In this document: positions 1-5,553 of the stretch, in pieces | Position numbering within the stretch: the stretch's first letter is position 1 | How the letters are laid out: each line of letters begins with the position of its first letter | NCBI GenBank assembly: GCA_002293965.1 | Contig: DBEG01000086.1 | Coordinates: forward strand, 1-5,553 | Length of the DNA: 5,553 nucleotides | From: Actinobacteria bacterium UBA912 | GTDB lineage: Bacteria; Actinomycetota; Coriobacteriia; Anaerosomatales; UBA912 | Direction of reading: 5' to 3' | Notes under the pieces: model-generated | Told to the model about the DNA's origin: nothing | The model's database searches: none | The model's input: the letters and a program-made list of their open reading frames with translations, nothing else | Made by a program: the position numbers and the translations under genes

Positions 1-349
1 CATCTCCGAGAACTCGGAGTACGATGATGCCAAAAACGAACAAGCCTGGGTAGAAGGCCGTATCGCGGAGATCAATCTGATTCTTTCAAATGCGATAATC
101 ATCGCAATACCAAAGAAGTGTGATTGCGTGAGCCTGGGAAGCCTCGTTGAGCTTCAGGATCTTGAAACTGAAGAGGTTCATAGGTACAGGCTGGTGGGAT
201 CGGCGGAAGCCGATCCCGACAACGATCGCATCTCCAATGAGTCGCCGGTCGGGCACGCTATCATAGGCTCGAAGAAGGGTGAACTCGTGAAGGTATCGAC
301 ACCTTCAGGCAGGATAATCGAGTACCGGATATTGAAGATATCCAAATAG
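1..349 (+). CDS. greA: Transcription elongation factor GreA, 5'-truncated by the window edge
   Basis: GreA binds in the RNA polymerase secondary channel and stimulates cleavage of backtracked RNA, rescuing stalled complexes. The open frame runs from base 2 to a TAG at 347-349 and gives 115 residues beginning ISENSEYDDAKNEQ. This matches the tip of the N-terminal coiled coil, where GreA has the GD(L/I)xEN motif. The Glu at fragment residue 3 corresponds to E44 of E. coli GreA, and the partner Asp (D41) lies just off the left edge. The C-terminal globular domain follows, with VSLGSLVELQDLETEE, ADPDNDRISNESPVG and a final VKVSTPSGRIIEYRILKI. About 41 N-terminal residues are missing compared with the usual ~158. 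A GTG at 128 opens the same frame, but it falls inside the conserved protein (VSLGS) and is not the start. lysS begins 2 nt after the stop. The family assignment is secure. Confidence 0.96.
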   Translation, partial: ISENSEYDDAKNEQAWVEGRIAEINLILSNAIIIAIPKKCDCVSLGSLVELQDLETEEVHRYRLVGSAEADPDNDRISNESPVGHAIIGSKKGELVKVSTPSGRIIEYRILKISK

Positions 350-351
350 CC

Positions 352-1878
352 ATGCGCGACTCAGACGGCATTGAGGACTCGGGTCATGTCAAGCCACCTG
401 AGGACGATCCTGTACAGGTGCGCCGGCTAAAGCTGCAATCACTGATGGATGCGGGAATCAGCCCGTATCCTGACAGCTTCGATGTCACGGCAACAGCACT
501 GCAGCTGGCCGAAGAACACTCAGAACTGGCTGCGGGCTTTGAGGTGGCTGAGACGGTGCGGGTTGCCGGCAGAATCGTTGCCAAGCGCGACCAGGGTAAG
601 ATCGCCTTTCTTGTCATTCGTGACGGCTCAGGCGAAATTCAGCTTTTCTGCCGAGTCGATACCGTCGGGCAGGAGGCGTTCGATTTTATCTCTGCGCTAG
701 ATCCCGGAGATTGGGTCGGCGCCGAGGGGAACGTCATGCGCACGCGCCGAGGCGAGCTGTCTGTTCATCCATCGGCAGTTACGCTGCTCTCAAAGTCGTT
801 GCGCCCCATGCCCGAGAAGTACCATGGGCTTACAGACATTGAGACGCGTTATCGGCAGCGATATGTCGACCTGATAGCCAATCCCGAGGTACGGGAGGTT
901 TTCGAGATCAGGTTCCGCATACTCTCTTCGATCAGGCGCTTTATGGAGGGCAGAGGGTTTCTTGAGGTGGAGACCCCGATGCTGCACCCGATTGCCGGCG
1001 GGGCTGCTGCCCGCCCCTTTGTGACCAATCACAATGCGCTCGACATGAACCTGTACCTTCGAATCGCGCCGGAGTTGTATCTCAAGCGCTTACTGGTCGG
1101 CGGATTCGAGCGGGTCTTCGAGATCAACCGCAGTTTTCGCAACGAAGGTATGTCCCCTCGGCATAACCCCGAGTTCACGATGCTCGAAGCTTACCAGGCG
1201 TTCACCAACATCGACGGCATGATGGAGCTCACCGAGTCGATGATCGTTCACGTCACCAAAGAGGTGCTCGGCGATCTTGTACTTGATTACCAGGGCTCAA
1301 AGATTGACTTGACGTCGCCGTGGAGCAGGCGTGAGCTGCTTGATTTGGTCAGCGAGGTAGCGGGCGAGGAAGTATCCTTCGCGTTGCCTGCTGAAAAAGT
1401 GAGGCAAATATGTGCCGTGCACTCGGTACCGACGCAGCCTGAGTGGGGAAAGGGCAAGCTCATCACCGAGCTGTTCGAGAAGCTGGTCGAGCCTAATTTG
1501 GCGGGTCCCGTTTTCGTAACCGGGTATCCAGCCGAGACCTCTCCGCTTGCACGTAGGCGCGACGGCGAACCACAGCTCACAGATCGCTTTGAGCTGATTG
1601 TGATGGGCCGCGAGATCGCCAACGCATTTTCCGAGCTGGTCGACCCGATCGATCAGCGGGCCAGATTCGCCGAGCAGGCAGCCGCCAAGGCCGCGGGTGA
1701 CGCAGAAGCGATGCCTGTCGACGAGGATTACCTTCGCGCGATGGAGTATGGCATGCCACCTGCTGGAGGTTTAGGCATCGGAGTCGATCGCCTGGTGATG
1801 CTCTTGACGGATTCAGCCTCGATCCGCGACGTCTTGCTCTTTCCGCACATGCGTCCTGAGGCCCGTCCAAGCGAGTAA
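352..1878 (+). CDS. lysS: Lysyl-tRNA synthetase, class II
   Basis: Charges tRNA-Lys with lysine using ATP, in the cytoplasm, as a homodimer. At 508 aa it is a typical bacterial length. Residues ~68-145 form the OB-fold anticodon-binding domain (RVAGRIVAKRDQGKIAFLVI). The class II catalytic core follows: motif 1 around 196-214 (FLEVETPML), then GGAAARPF at 216-223 and LYLRIAPELYLKRL at 234-247. Motif 2 is at 254-278 (RVFEINRSFRNEG, HNPEFTMLE), with the ATP/adenylate Arg and Glu at R263 and E265. GREIANAFSELVDP is at 419-432, and motif 3 is GLGIGVDRLVMLLT at 473-486. All signature residues are present. One small deviation is TNHNALD at 225-231, where many family members have THHNALD. The ATG at 352 lies 2 nt after the greA stop with only a weak upstream GAAG, which suggests translational coupling. 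A GTG at 418, just before the conserved RRLKLQSL, is the alternative start and would remove an acidic, poorly conserved 22-residue leader. Confidence 0.97.
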   Translation: MRDSDGIEDSGHVKPPEDDPVQVRRLKLQSLMDAGISPYPDSFDVTATALQLAEEHSELAAGFEVAETVRVAGRIVAKRDQGKIAFLVIRDGSGEIQLFCRVDTVGQEAFDFISALDPGDWVGAEGNVMRTRRGELSVHPSAVTLLSKSLRPMPEKYHGLTDIETRYRQRYVDLIANPEVREVFEIRFRILSSIRRFMEGRGFLEVETPMLHPIAGGAAARPFVTNHNALDMNLYLRIAPELYLKRLLVGGFERVFEINRSFRNEGMSPRHNPEFTMLEAYQAFTNIDGMMELTESMIVHVTKEVLGDLVLDYQGSKIDLTSPWSRRELLDLVSEVAGEEVSFALPAEKVRQICAVHSVPTQPEWGKGKLITELFEKLVEPNLAGPVFVTGYPAETSPLARRRDGEPQLTDRFELIVMGREIANAFSELVDPIDQRARFAEQAAAKAAGDAEAMPVDEDYLRAMEYGMPPAGGLGIGVDRLVMLLTDSASIRDVLLFPHMRPEARPSE

Positions 1879-1880
1879 GC

Positions 1881-1898
1881 ATCGCACCGGAAGGCGAT
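1881..1898. repeat. Inverted repeat ATCGC-N8-GCGAT after lysS
   Basis: Perfect 5-bp arms lie at 1881-1885 and 1894-1898 with an 8-nt gap, 2 nt after the lysS stop codon and just upstream of the putative clpC -10 box. The stem is short and no T-run follows, so a Rho-independent terminator is unlikely. It could be an operator half of the clpC promoter. The CGC...GCG core recalls the ClgR operator of actinobacterial clp genes, but as I remember that consensus the gap between CGC and GCG is 5 nt, against 8 here. It could also be chance. Confidence 0.3.
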
Positions 1899-1902
1899 TC
1901 GC

Positions 1903-1917
1903 GGGTATACTGTACCC
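1903..1917 (+). promoter_or_regulatory. Candidate clpC promoter -10 box within a 15-nt near-palindrome
   Basis: TATACT at 1906-1911 is one mismatch from the sigma-70 consensus TATAAT. A convincing -35 is not visible: with a 17-nt spacer the hexamer would be CGCACC at 1883-1888. The -10 sits inside GGGTATACTGTACCC, whose two halves pair at every position except one T/G pair around a central C. Transcription from here would give a leader of about 60 nt before the clpC ATG. The overlap of a dyad with the -10 is a common arrangement for a repressor site. The weak -35 would fit a promoter needing an activator or an alternative sigma factor. No CtsR heptad repeat, CIRCE element or HAIR motif is seen in the 100-nt gap. 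Confidence 0.45.
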
Positions 1918-1938
1918 AGGCACGTATTTGAAAGTCTA

Positions 1939-1957
1939 CGGCACGAACTTGCTGCCG
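1939..1957 (+). other. Short potential hairpin in the clpC leader
   Basis: CGGCA at 1939-1943 can pair with TGCCG at 1953-1957 around a 9-nt loop. It ends 8 nt before the clpC Shine-Dalgarno sequence. A 5-bp, GC-rich stem could form in the mRNA leader, but it is too small and lacks the T-run of a terminator. A regulatory role is speculative. Confidence 0.2.
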
Positions 1958-1965
1958 ATCTGTAT

Positions 1966-1971
1966 AAGGGG
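1966..1971 (+). promoter_or_regulatory. Ribosome binding site of clpC
   Basis: AAGGGG lies 7 nt before the ATG at 1979, a normal spacing for a strong Shine-Dalgarno sequence. It fixes the clpC start together with the family-typical N-terminus MFERFTEKAR. By contrast, the lysS start has no comparable site. Confidence 0.75.
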
Positions 1972-1978
1972 TGTGTAA

Positions 1979-4531
1979 ATGTTTGAACGATTCACCGAGA
2001 AGGCCCGCCGGGTGATAGTGTACGCCCAGGAAGAGGCCCGGATGCTCAATCAAAACTACATCGGTACCGAGCATCTGTTGCTCGGCCTCATAAGGGAGCA
2101 GGACGGGATTGCAGCCAAGGCTCTGGAGTCCCTCAACATCTCTCTTGAGGATGTCCACCAGCAGGTAGAGGATCTCATCGGCAGGGGTACATTCGTCCCG
2201 ACGGGACACATACCGTTTACTCCCAGGGCGAAGAAGGTCCTGGAGCTGTCGTTGCGCGAAGCTCTCCAGCTGGGCCACAACTACATCGGCACCGAGCATG
2301 TGCTCCTCGGCCTGATTCGGGAAGGGGAGGGCGTCGCCGCTCAGGTGCTGCTCAATCTCGGCGCTGACCTGGAGCGGGTGCGCTCCGCGGTAATCCAGCT
2401 GCTCTCCGGGCACTACGGCAAGCACTCCGAATCTGGCGAAGAGAGAAGGTCTGGCGCATCGGGAGCTCTGCTCGACGAGTTTGGGCGGAATCTGACGCGA
2501 GCCGCCGAGGAGGGGAAGCTCGACCCTGTTATCGGCAGGCACGCCGAGATCGAGCGCGTCATGCAGATACTTTCTCGGCGCACAAAGAACAATCCAGTGC
2601 TCATTGGCGAGCCTGGAGTTGGAAAGACCGCTGTCGCCGAGGGACTGGCGCAGGCCATCGCGGCCGATGAGGTTCCGGAGACGATCAAGGCAAAGCAGCT
2701 TTACATGCTCGACCTGGCCGCTCTTGTCGCGGGAAGCAAGTACAGGGGCGAGTTCGAGGACCGGCTGAAAAAGGTGATGAAGGAGATTCGCGAGCGGGGC
2801 AACATCATCCTTTTCGTTGATGAGATGCACACGCTTGTGGGAGCTGGCGCCGCGGAAGGCGCGATCGACGCCGCGAGCATCATAAAGCCTGCACTTGCCA
2901 GGGGAGAGCTCCAGACCATAGGCGCAACCACGCTTGATGAGTACCGCAAGTATGTCGAGAGGGACTCGGCGCTCGAAAGGCGCTTTCAGCCCATCATGGT
3001 CGGCGAGCCCAGTGTGGCCGAGACCGTCGAGATACTCAAGGGTCTGCGTGACCGCTACGAGGCGCACCACCGGGTCAGCATAACCGATGCGGCCATCGAG
3101 GCGGCGGCGGTTCTGGCGGATCGCTATATTTCCGATCGCTTCTTGCCCGACAAGGCTATTGACCTGGTCGATGAGGCCGGCTCCAAGATGCGCATCAAGA
3201 TGATGACCGCGCCCCCAGGCATCAAAGAAGTCGAAGACCGCCTACGTAGAGTGCGCGCCGAGAAGGAAGCCGCCATCGAGGCTCAGGAGTTCGAGAAAGC
3301 CGCGAGTCTGCGCGACAAGGAAAAGCAGGTTCTCGGAGAGAAGCGCGCGATGGAAGAGGAGTGGCTAAAACCGGACAATCGGCGAATCATAGAGGTCACC
3401 GAAAACGAGATAGCCGACATAGTCTCGATGTGGACCGGAGTTCCGGTAACCGCGCTTACGGAGGAGGAGACGGAGAAGCTGCTTCGCATGGAGTCCTCTC
3501 TTCATGAGCGGATTGTCGGACAGGATGAGGCAGTATCGGCGGTTTCCAAATCGATCAGGCGCGCTCGTGCGGGACTCAAGGATCCACGCCGGCCTGCGGG
3601 GTCTTTCATCTTCCTCGGACCTAGTGGGGTAGGTAAGACAGAGCTTTCCAAGGCGCTTGCAGCGTTTATCTTCGGCAGTGAGGAAGCTCTGTTGCAGCTC
3701 GACATGAGCGAGTACATGGAAAAGCACACAGTATCCCGGCTGATCGGTTCGCCGCCAGGCTATGTCGGGTTTGACGAGGGTGGACAGTTGACCGAGCTCG
3801 TGCGCAGGCGTCCGTACAGCGTCATTTTGTTCGACGAGATCGAGAAGGCGCATCCTGACGTTTTCAACGTGCTGTTGCAGATTCTTGAGGAAGGCCGCTT
3901 GACCGATGCCCAGGGCCACAAGGTGGACTTCAAGAACACCGTGGTAATAATGACAAGCAACGTCGGCGCTCGCGATATCGTGAAAGGGCAGAGTCTGGGC
4001 TTTACCGGCAGCGAAAAAACGGGCATCGATTATGCCGACATAAAGACCAGGGTGACAGACGAGCTCAAAAAACTCTTCCGCCCGGAGTTTCTCAACCGAG
4101 TCGACGAGGTAATCGTCTTTCACGACCTTACCGCCGAGGAGATCAGGGCCATCGTCGATCTTATGGTGGCGCATCTTCGCGACCGCCTCGCGCATCACGG
4201 CATCGGTCTGACGTTGACCGCCGAGTCTCGCGAGTTGCTCGCTGAAAGCGGCTACGATCAAACTCAGGGTGCGCGCCCCTTGCGCCGCGCGATACAGCGA
4301 CTGTTGGAGGATCCGCTCTCCGAGCAGATTCTCGCCGGTCAATGGAGCGCGGGTGATGTGATCGAGGTAGCTGTCAAAGGAAAAGAGATCGCTTTTCGTA
4401 AAGTGGCCGACGGCTCGCCCGCTACGGTTGTGATTCCGGCTGACGGCGGTGCATCGAAGGCGACGCCTCCGAAGAAGAAGCCCCGGAGCAGGCGTGGTGA
4501 CTCCGCACTCGGTGGAGCAGAGGGTGTCTAG
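1979..4531 (+). CDS. clpC: ClpC, AAA+ unfoldase subunit of the ClpCP protease
   Basis: Hexameric cytoplasmic ATPase that unfolds substrates and threads them into ClpP. At 850 aa it has full ClpC architecture. Two Clp_N repeats span ~1-143. AAA-1 has Walker A GEPGVGKT (210-217), Walker B ILFVDE (277-282), pore loop KYRGEFE (254-260) and arginine pair RR (334-335). A short middle/UVR segment (~416-462, AQEFEKAASLRDKEK) marks ClpC rather than ClpB. AAA-2 has Walker A GPSGVGKT (547-554), pore loop GYVG (594-597), Walker B VILFDE (615-620) and sensor-2 GARPLRR (764-770). LGF at 673-675 is the expected ClpP-binding loop, so it should work with ClpP, whose gene is not here. E31 and E106 correspond to the phospho-arginine pocket glutamates of B. 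subtilis ClpC. The last ~40 residues form a Pro/Lys/Arg-rich, probably disordered tail. It closely resembles actinobacterial ClpC1 and shows no frameshift or missing catalytic residue. Confidence 0.98.
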   Translation: MFERFTEKARRVIVYAQEEARMLNQNYIGTEHLLLGLIREQDGIAAKALESLNISLEDVHQQVEDLIGRGTFVPTGHIPFTPRAKKVLELSLREALQLGHNYIGTEHVLLGLIREGEGVAAQVLLNLGADLERVRSAVIQLLSGHYGKHSESGEERRSGASGALLDEFGRNLTRAAEEGKLDPVIGRHAEIERVMQILSRRTKNNPVLIGEPGVGKTAVAEGLAQAIAADEVPETIKAKQLYMLDLAALVAGSKYRGEFEDRLKKVMKEIRERGNIILFVDEMHTLVGAGAAEGAIDAASIIKPALARGELQTIGATTLDEYRKYVERDSALERRFQPIMVGEPSVAETVEILKGLRDRYEAHHRVSITDAAIEAAAVLADRYISDRFLPDKAIDLVDEAGSKMRIKMMTAPPGIKEVEDRLRRVRAEKEAAIEAQEFEKAASLRDKEKQVLGEKRAMEEEWLKPDNRRIIEVTENEIADIVSMWTGVPVTALTEEETEKLLRMESSLHERIVGQDEAVSAVSKSIRRARAGLKDPRRPAGSFIFLGPSGVGKTELSKALAAFIFGSEEALLQLDMSEYMEKHTVSRLIGSPPGYVGFDEGGQLTELVRRRPYSVILFDEIEKAHPDVFNVLLQILEEGRLTDAQGHKVDFKNTVVIMTSNVGARDIVKGQSLGFTGSEKTGIDYADIKTRVTDELKKLFRPEFLNRVDEVIVFHDLTAEEIRAIVDLMVAHLRDRLAHHGIGLTLTAESRELLAESGYDQTQGARPLRRAIQRLLEDPLSEQILAGQWSAGDVIEVAVKGKEIAFRKVADGSPATVVIPADGGASKATPPKKKPRSRRGDSALGGAEGV
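2054..2323 (+). repeat. Duplicated Clp_N motif within clpC
   Basis: The 15 codons at 2054-2098 and at 2279-2323 both encode NYIGTEH(L/V)LLGLIRE (residues 26-40 and 101-115). By eye they agree at 37 of 45 bases, with most differences at third positions. This is the internal duplication typical of the Clp N-terminal domain, not a mobile or recent repeat. Confidence 0.9.
4511..4517 (+). promoter_or_regulatory. Ribosome binding site of disA, inside the clpC 3' end
   Basis: GGTGGAG lies 6 nt before the GTG at 4524 and decides the preferred disA start. A rival GGAG at 4485-4488 sits 8 nt before another in-frame GTG at 4497. Both lie inside clpC codons, so disA translation is probably coupled to clpC. 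Confidence 0.55.
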
Positions 4532-5553
4532 GGAGTCAGAAGCTATTCGCACTCGCCTCCGGAGCATAGCGCCCGGCACTCCACTGCACGACGGGGTGGA
4601 GCAGATTCTCTCGGCTAGAACCGGAGCGCTCATTACGCTGGGAGATGCTTCCGGCCTGGCCGATATTTGCGATGGCGGGTTCGCCATCAACATGCCGCTG
4701 ACTGCTCAACGACTCTCCGAGCTAGCCAAGATGGACGGCGCGATCATCCTCAGCGATGATGCGTCGGTGATTAGGCTGGCTAATGTACACTTGGTTCCCG
4801 ACTCTGGTTTACCTACCGAGGAGACCGGCATGCGGCACAGGACAGCCGAGCGTGTCAGCAGGCAGACCGACGCGCTCGTGATCTCCATTTCGCAGAGAAG
4901 GAATGTTGTCAGCCTCTACTTCAAAGGCCACAAGATCACCCTCGAGGACATTGAGGTCGTCCTCGCAAAAGCCGATGCCGCACTCCAGGCGCTGCATAGA
5001 TCTCGCTCGAAGCTCGACGAGATGCTCGAGCAACTCACCTTCCTGGAGCTTGAAGACCTTGTAACCCTTGCGGATCTTGCCGAGATTATCGCCAAGTTCG
5101 AAGAAGTCCGCCGTACGTCTGAGGAGGTCTCGCGCTTTGGACTTCAGCTTGGTACCGAGGGCAGGCTGATTCGAATGCAGCTCTCAGAGTTGACCTCTGG
5201 TCTGGAGACGAACTACTCCCTGGTCATCAGGGACTATGCCTTGGATTCCGGCCGCGAGAACGCACAAAAGGCGCTAAAGGCGCTATCTCGCAAGACCAGG
5301 GAGTCGCTTCAGGAACCCACCGGGGTATTGGAAGTTTTGGGGCTTGCCGGAGCCATGGATTCGGCGGAAGAAGCCGTTCGACCCAAGGGGCTGCGAATCC
5401 TCAGCCAGATTCGCTCGCTGCCCGGCTTTGTTATCGATGGCGTCGTGGATACCCTAGGGCCGCTCCAGGCGCTATTGAGTGCATCGGCTGAAGATCTCGA
5501 CAGGGTCGACGGGGTCGGGCTCAGGCGTGCAAAGACGATAAGCGACGGGCTGG
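4524..5553 (+). CDS. disA: DNA integrity scanning protein DisA (diadenylate cyclase), 3'-truncated by the window edge
   Basis: DisA makes c-di-AMP from two ATP and scans DNA; in B. subtilis, binding to branched DNA lowers its cyclase activity. The frame is open to the right edge, giving 343 residues of a usual ~355-360. The DAC domain covers ~5-140, with ARTGALITLGD at 31-41, the catalytic KMDGAIIL at 69-76 (D71) and GMRHRTAER at 102-110 (R104, H105, R106). SISQRRN (121-127) also matches the family. All active-site motifs are intact, so the enzyme should be active. A helical linker spans ~142-285, and the C-terminal helix-hairpin-helix DNA-binding domain is visible in LDRVDGVGLRRAKTI (325-339). 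I chose the GTG at 4524 because of its Shine-Dalgarno sequence and because it puts the DGA motif near its usual position. GTGs at 4494, 4497 and 4512 are in-frame alternatives. It overlaps clpC by 8 nt and has no promoter of its own in sight. radA, a common neighbour, is not between them. Confidence 0.95.
   Translation, partial: MSRESEAIRTRLRSIAPGTPLHDGVEQILSARTGALITLGDASGLADICDGGFAINMPLTAQRLSELAKMDGAIILSDDASVIRLANVHLVPDSGLPTEETGMRHRTAERVSRQTDALVISISQRRNVVSLYFKGHKITLEDIEVVLAKADAALQALHRSRSKLDEMLEQLTFLELEDLVTLADLAEIIAKFEEVRRTSEEVSRFGLQLGTEGRLIRMQLSELTSGLETNYSLVIRDYALDSGRENAQKALKALSRKTRESLQEPTGVLEVLGLAGAMDSAEEAVRPKGLRILSQIRSLPGFVIDGVVDTLGPLQALLSASAEDLDRVDGVGLRRAKTISDGL

Noticed and set aside
128..349. 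A separate 73-aa small protein starting at the GTG at 128
   Set aside because: It is the C-terminal domain of GreA; the same frame is open and GreA-like back to the left edge.
1879..1978. A Rho-independent terminator after lysS, or a small RNA or tRNA gene in the gap
   Set aside because: Only short weak stems are visible and none is followed by a T-run. The gap is too short and lacks tRNA features.
1879..1978. CtsR, CIRCE or HAIR operator for clpC
   Set aside because: No GGTCAAA-type heptads, TTAGCACTC/GAGTGCTAA arms or CTTGAGT/ACTCAAG arms are present in the gap.
1577..3070. A 497-codon open frame on the - strand opposite the lysS end and clpC start
   Set aside because: It is antisense to two securely identified genes and spans their intergenic gap. 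Its translation shows no recognisable domain and is Arg/Leu/His-rich, as expected from the complement of GC-biased coding DNA.
3365..4693. A 442-codon open frame on the - strand opposite clpC and the disA start
   Set aside because: It is fully antisense to conserved AAA-2 and DAC coding sequence, with no motif of its own. It is explained by codon bias of the sense strand.
5268..5285. Tandem 9-bp repeat AAGGCGCTA x2 in disA
   Set aside because: It encodes KALKAL in the helical linker, keeps the frame, and is a single small duplication with no further copies.

Overview
The window is an ordinary housekeeping segment with four genes, all on the + strand and packed head to tail: the 3' end of greA (transcription elongation factor), lysS (class II lysyl-tRNA synthetase), clpC (AAA+ unfoldase of the ClpCP protease) and a nearly complete disA (diadenylate cyclase / DNA integrity scanning protein). 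No mobile element, tRNA, rRNA, CRISPR array or phage gene is visible.

The host looks like a moderately GC-rich bacterium. The ClpC sequence resembles actinobacterial ClpC1 along its whole length (850 aa; N-terminus MFERFTEKARRV; TGHIPFTPRAKKVLELSLRE; a UVR segment reading AQEFEKAASLRDKEK). The gene order shares lysS-clpC adjacency with both Firmicutes (lysS-ctsR-mcsA-mcsB-clpC-radA-disA) and mycobacteria (lysS-lsr2-clpC1). I favour Actinomycetota, possibly a Coriobacteriia-like lineage. This rests on remembered family sequences and gene orders, not on a search.

Layout: greA ends at 349, and lysS starts 2 nt later with no good ribosome binding site of its own, so the two are probably co-transcribed and coupled. 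A 100-nt gap (1879-1978) separates lysS from clpC. It is the only real intergenic region and holds a TATACT -10-like hexamer inside a 15-nt near-palindrome, an upstream ATCGC/GCGAT inverted repeat, a short hairpin, and a strong Shine-Dalgarno sequence for clpC. It has no obvious Rho-independent terminator. clpC and disA overlap by 8 nt if disA starts at the GTG at 4524. disA runs off the right edge inside its C-terminal helix-hairpin-helix domain.

Functionally, the genes cover transcription fidelity (GreA), translation (LysRS), protein quality control (ClpC) and genome surveillance with c-di-AMP signalling (DisA). The main points of interest are what is absent between the genes (ctsR, mcsA, mcsB, lsr2, radA) and the unidentified palindromic promoter of clpC. 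I found no evidence for an undescribed system here.
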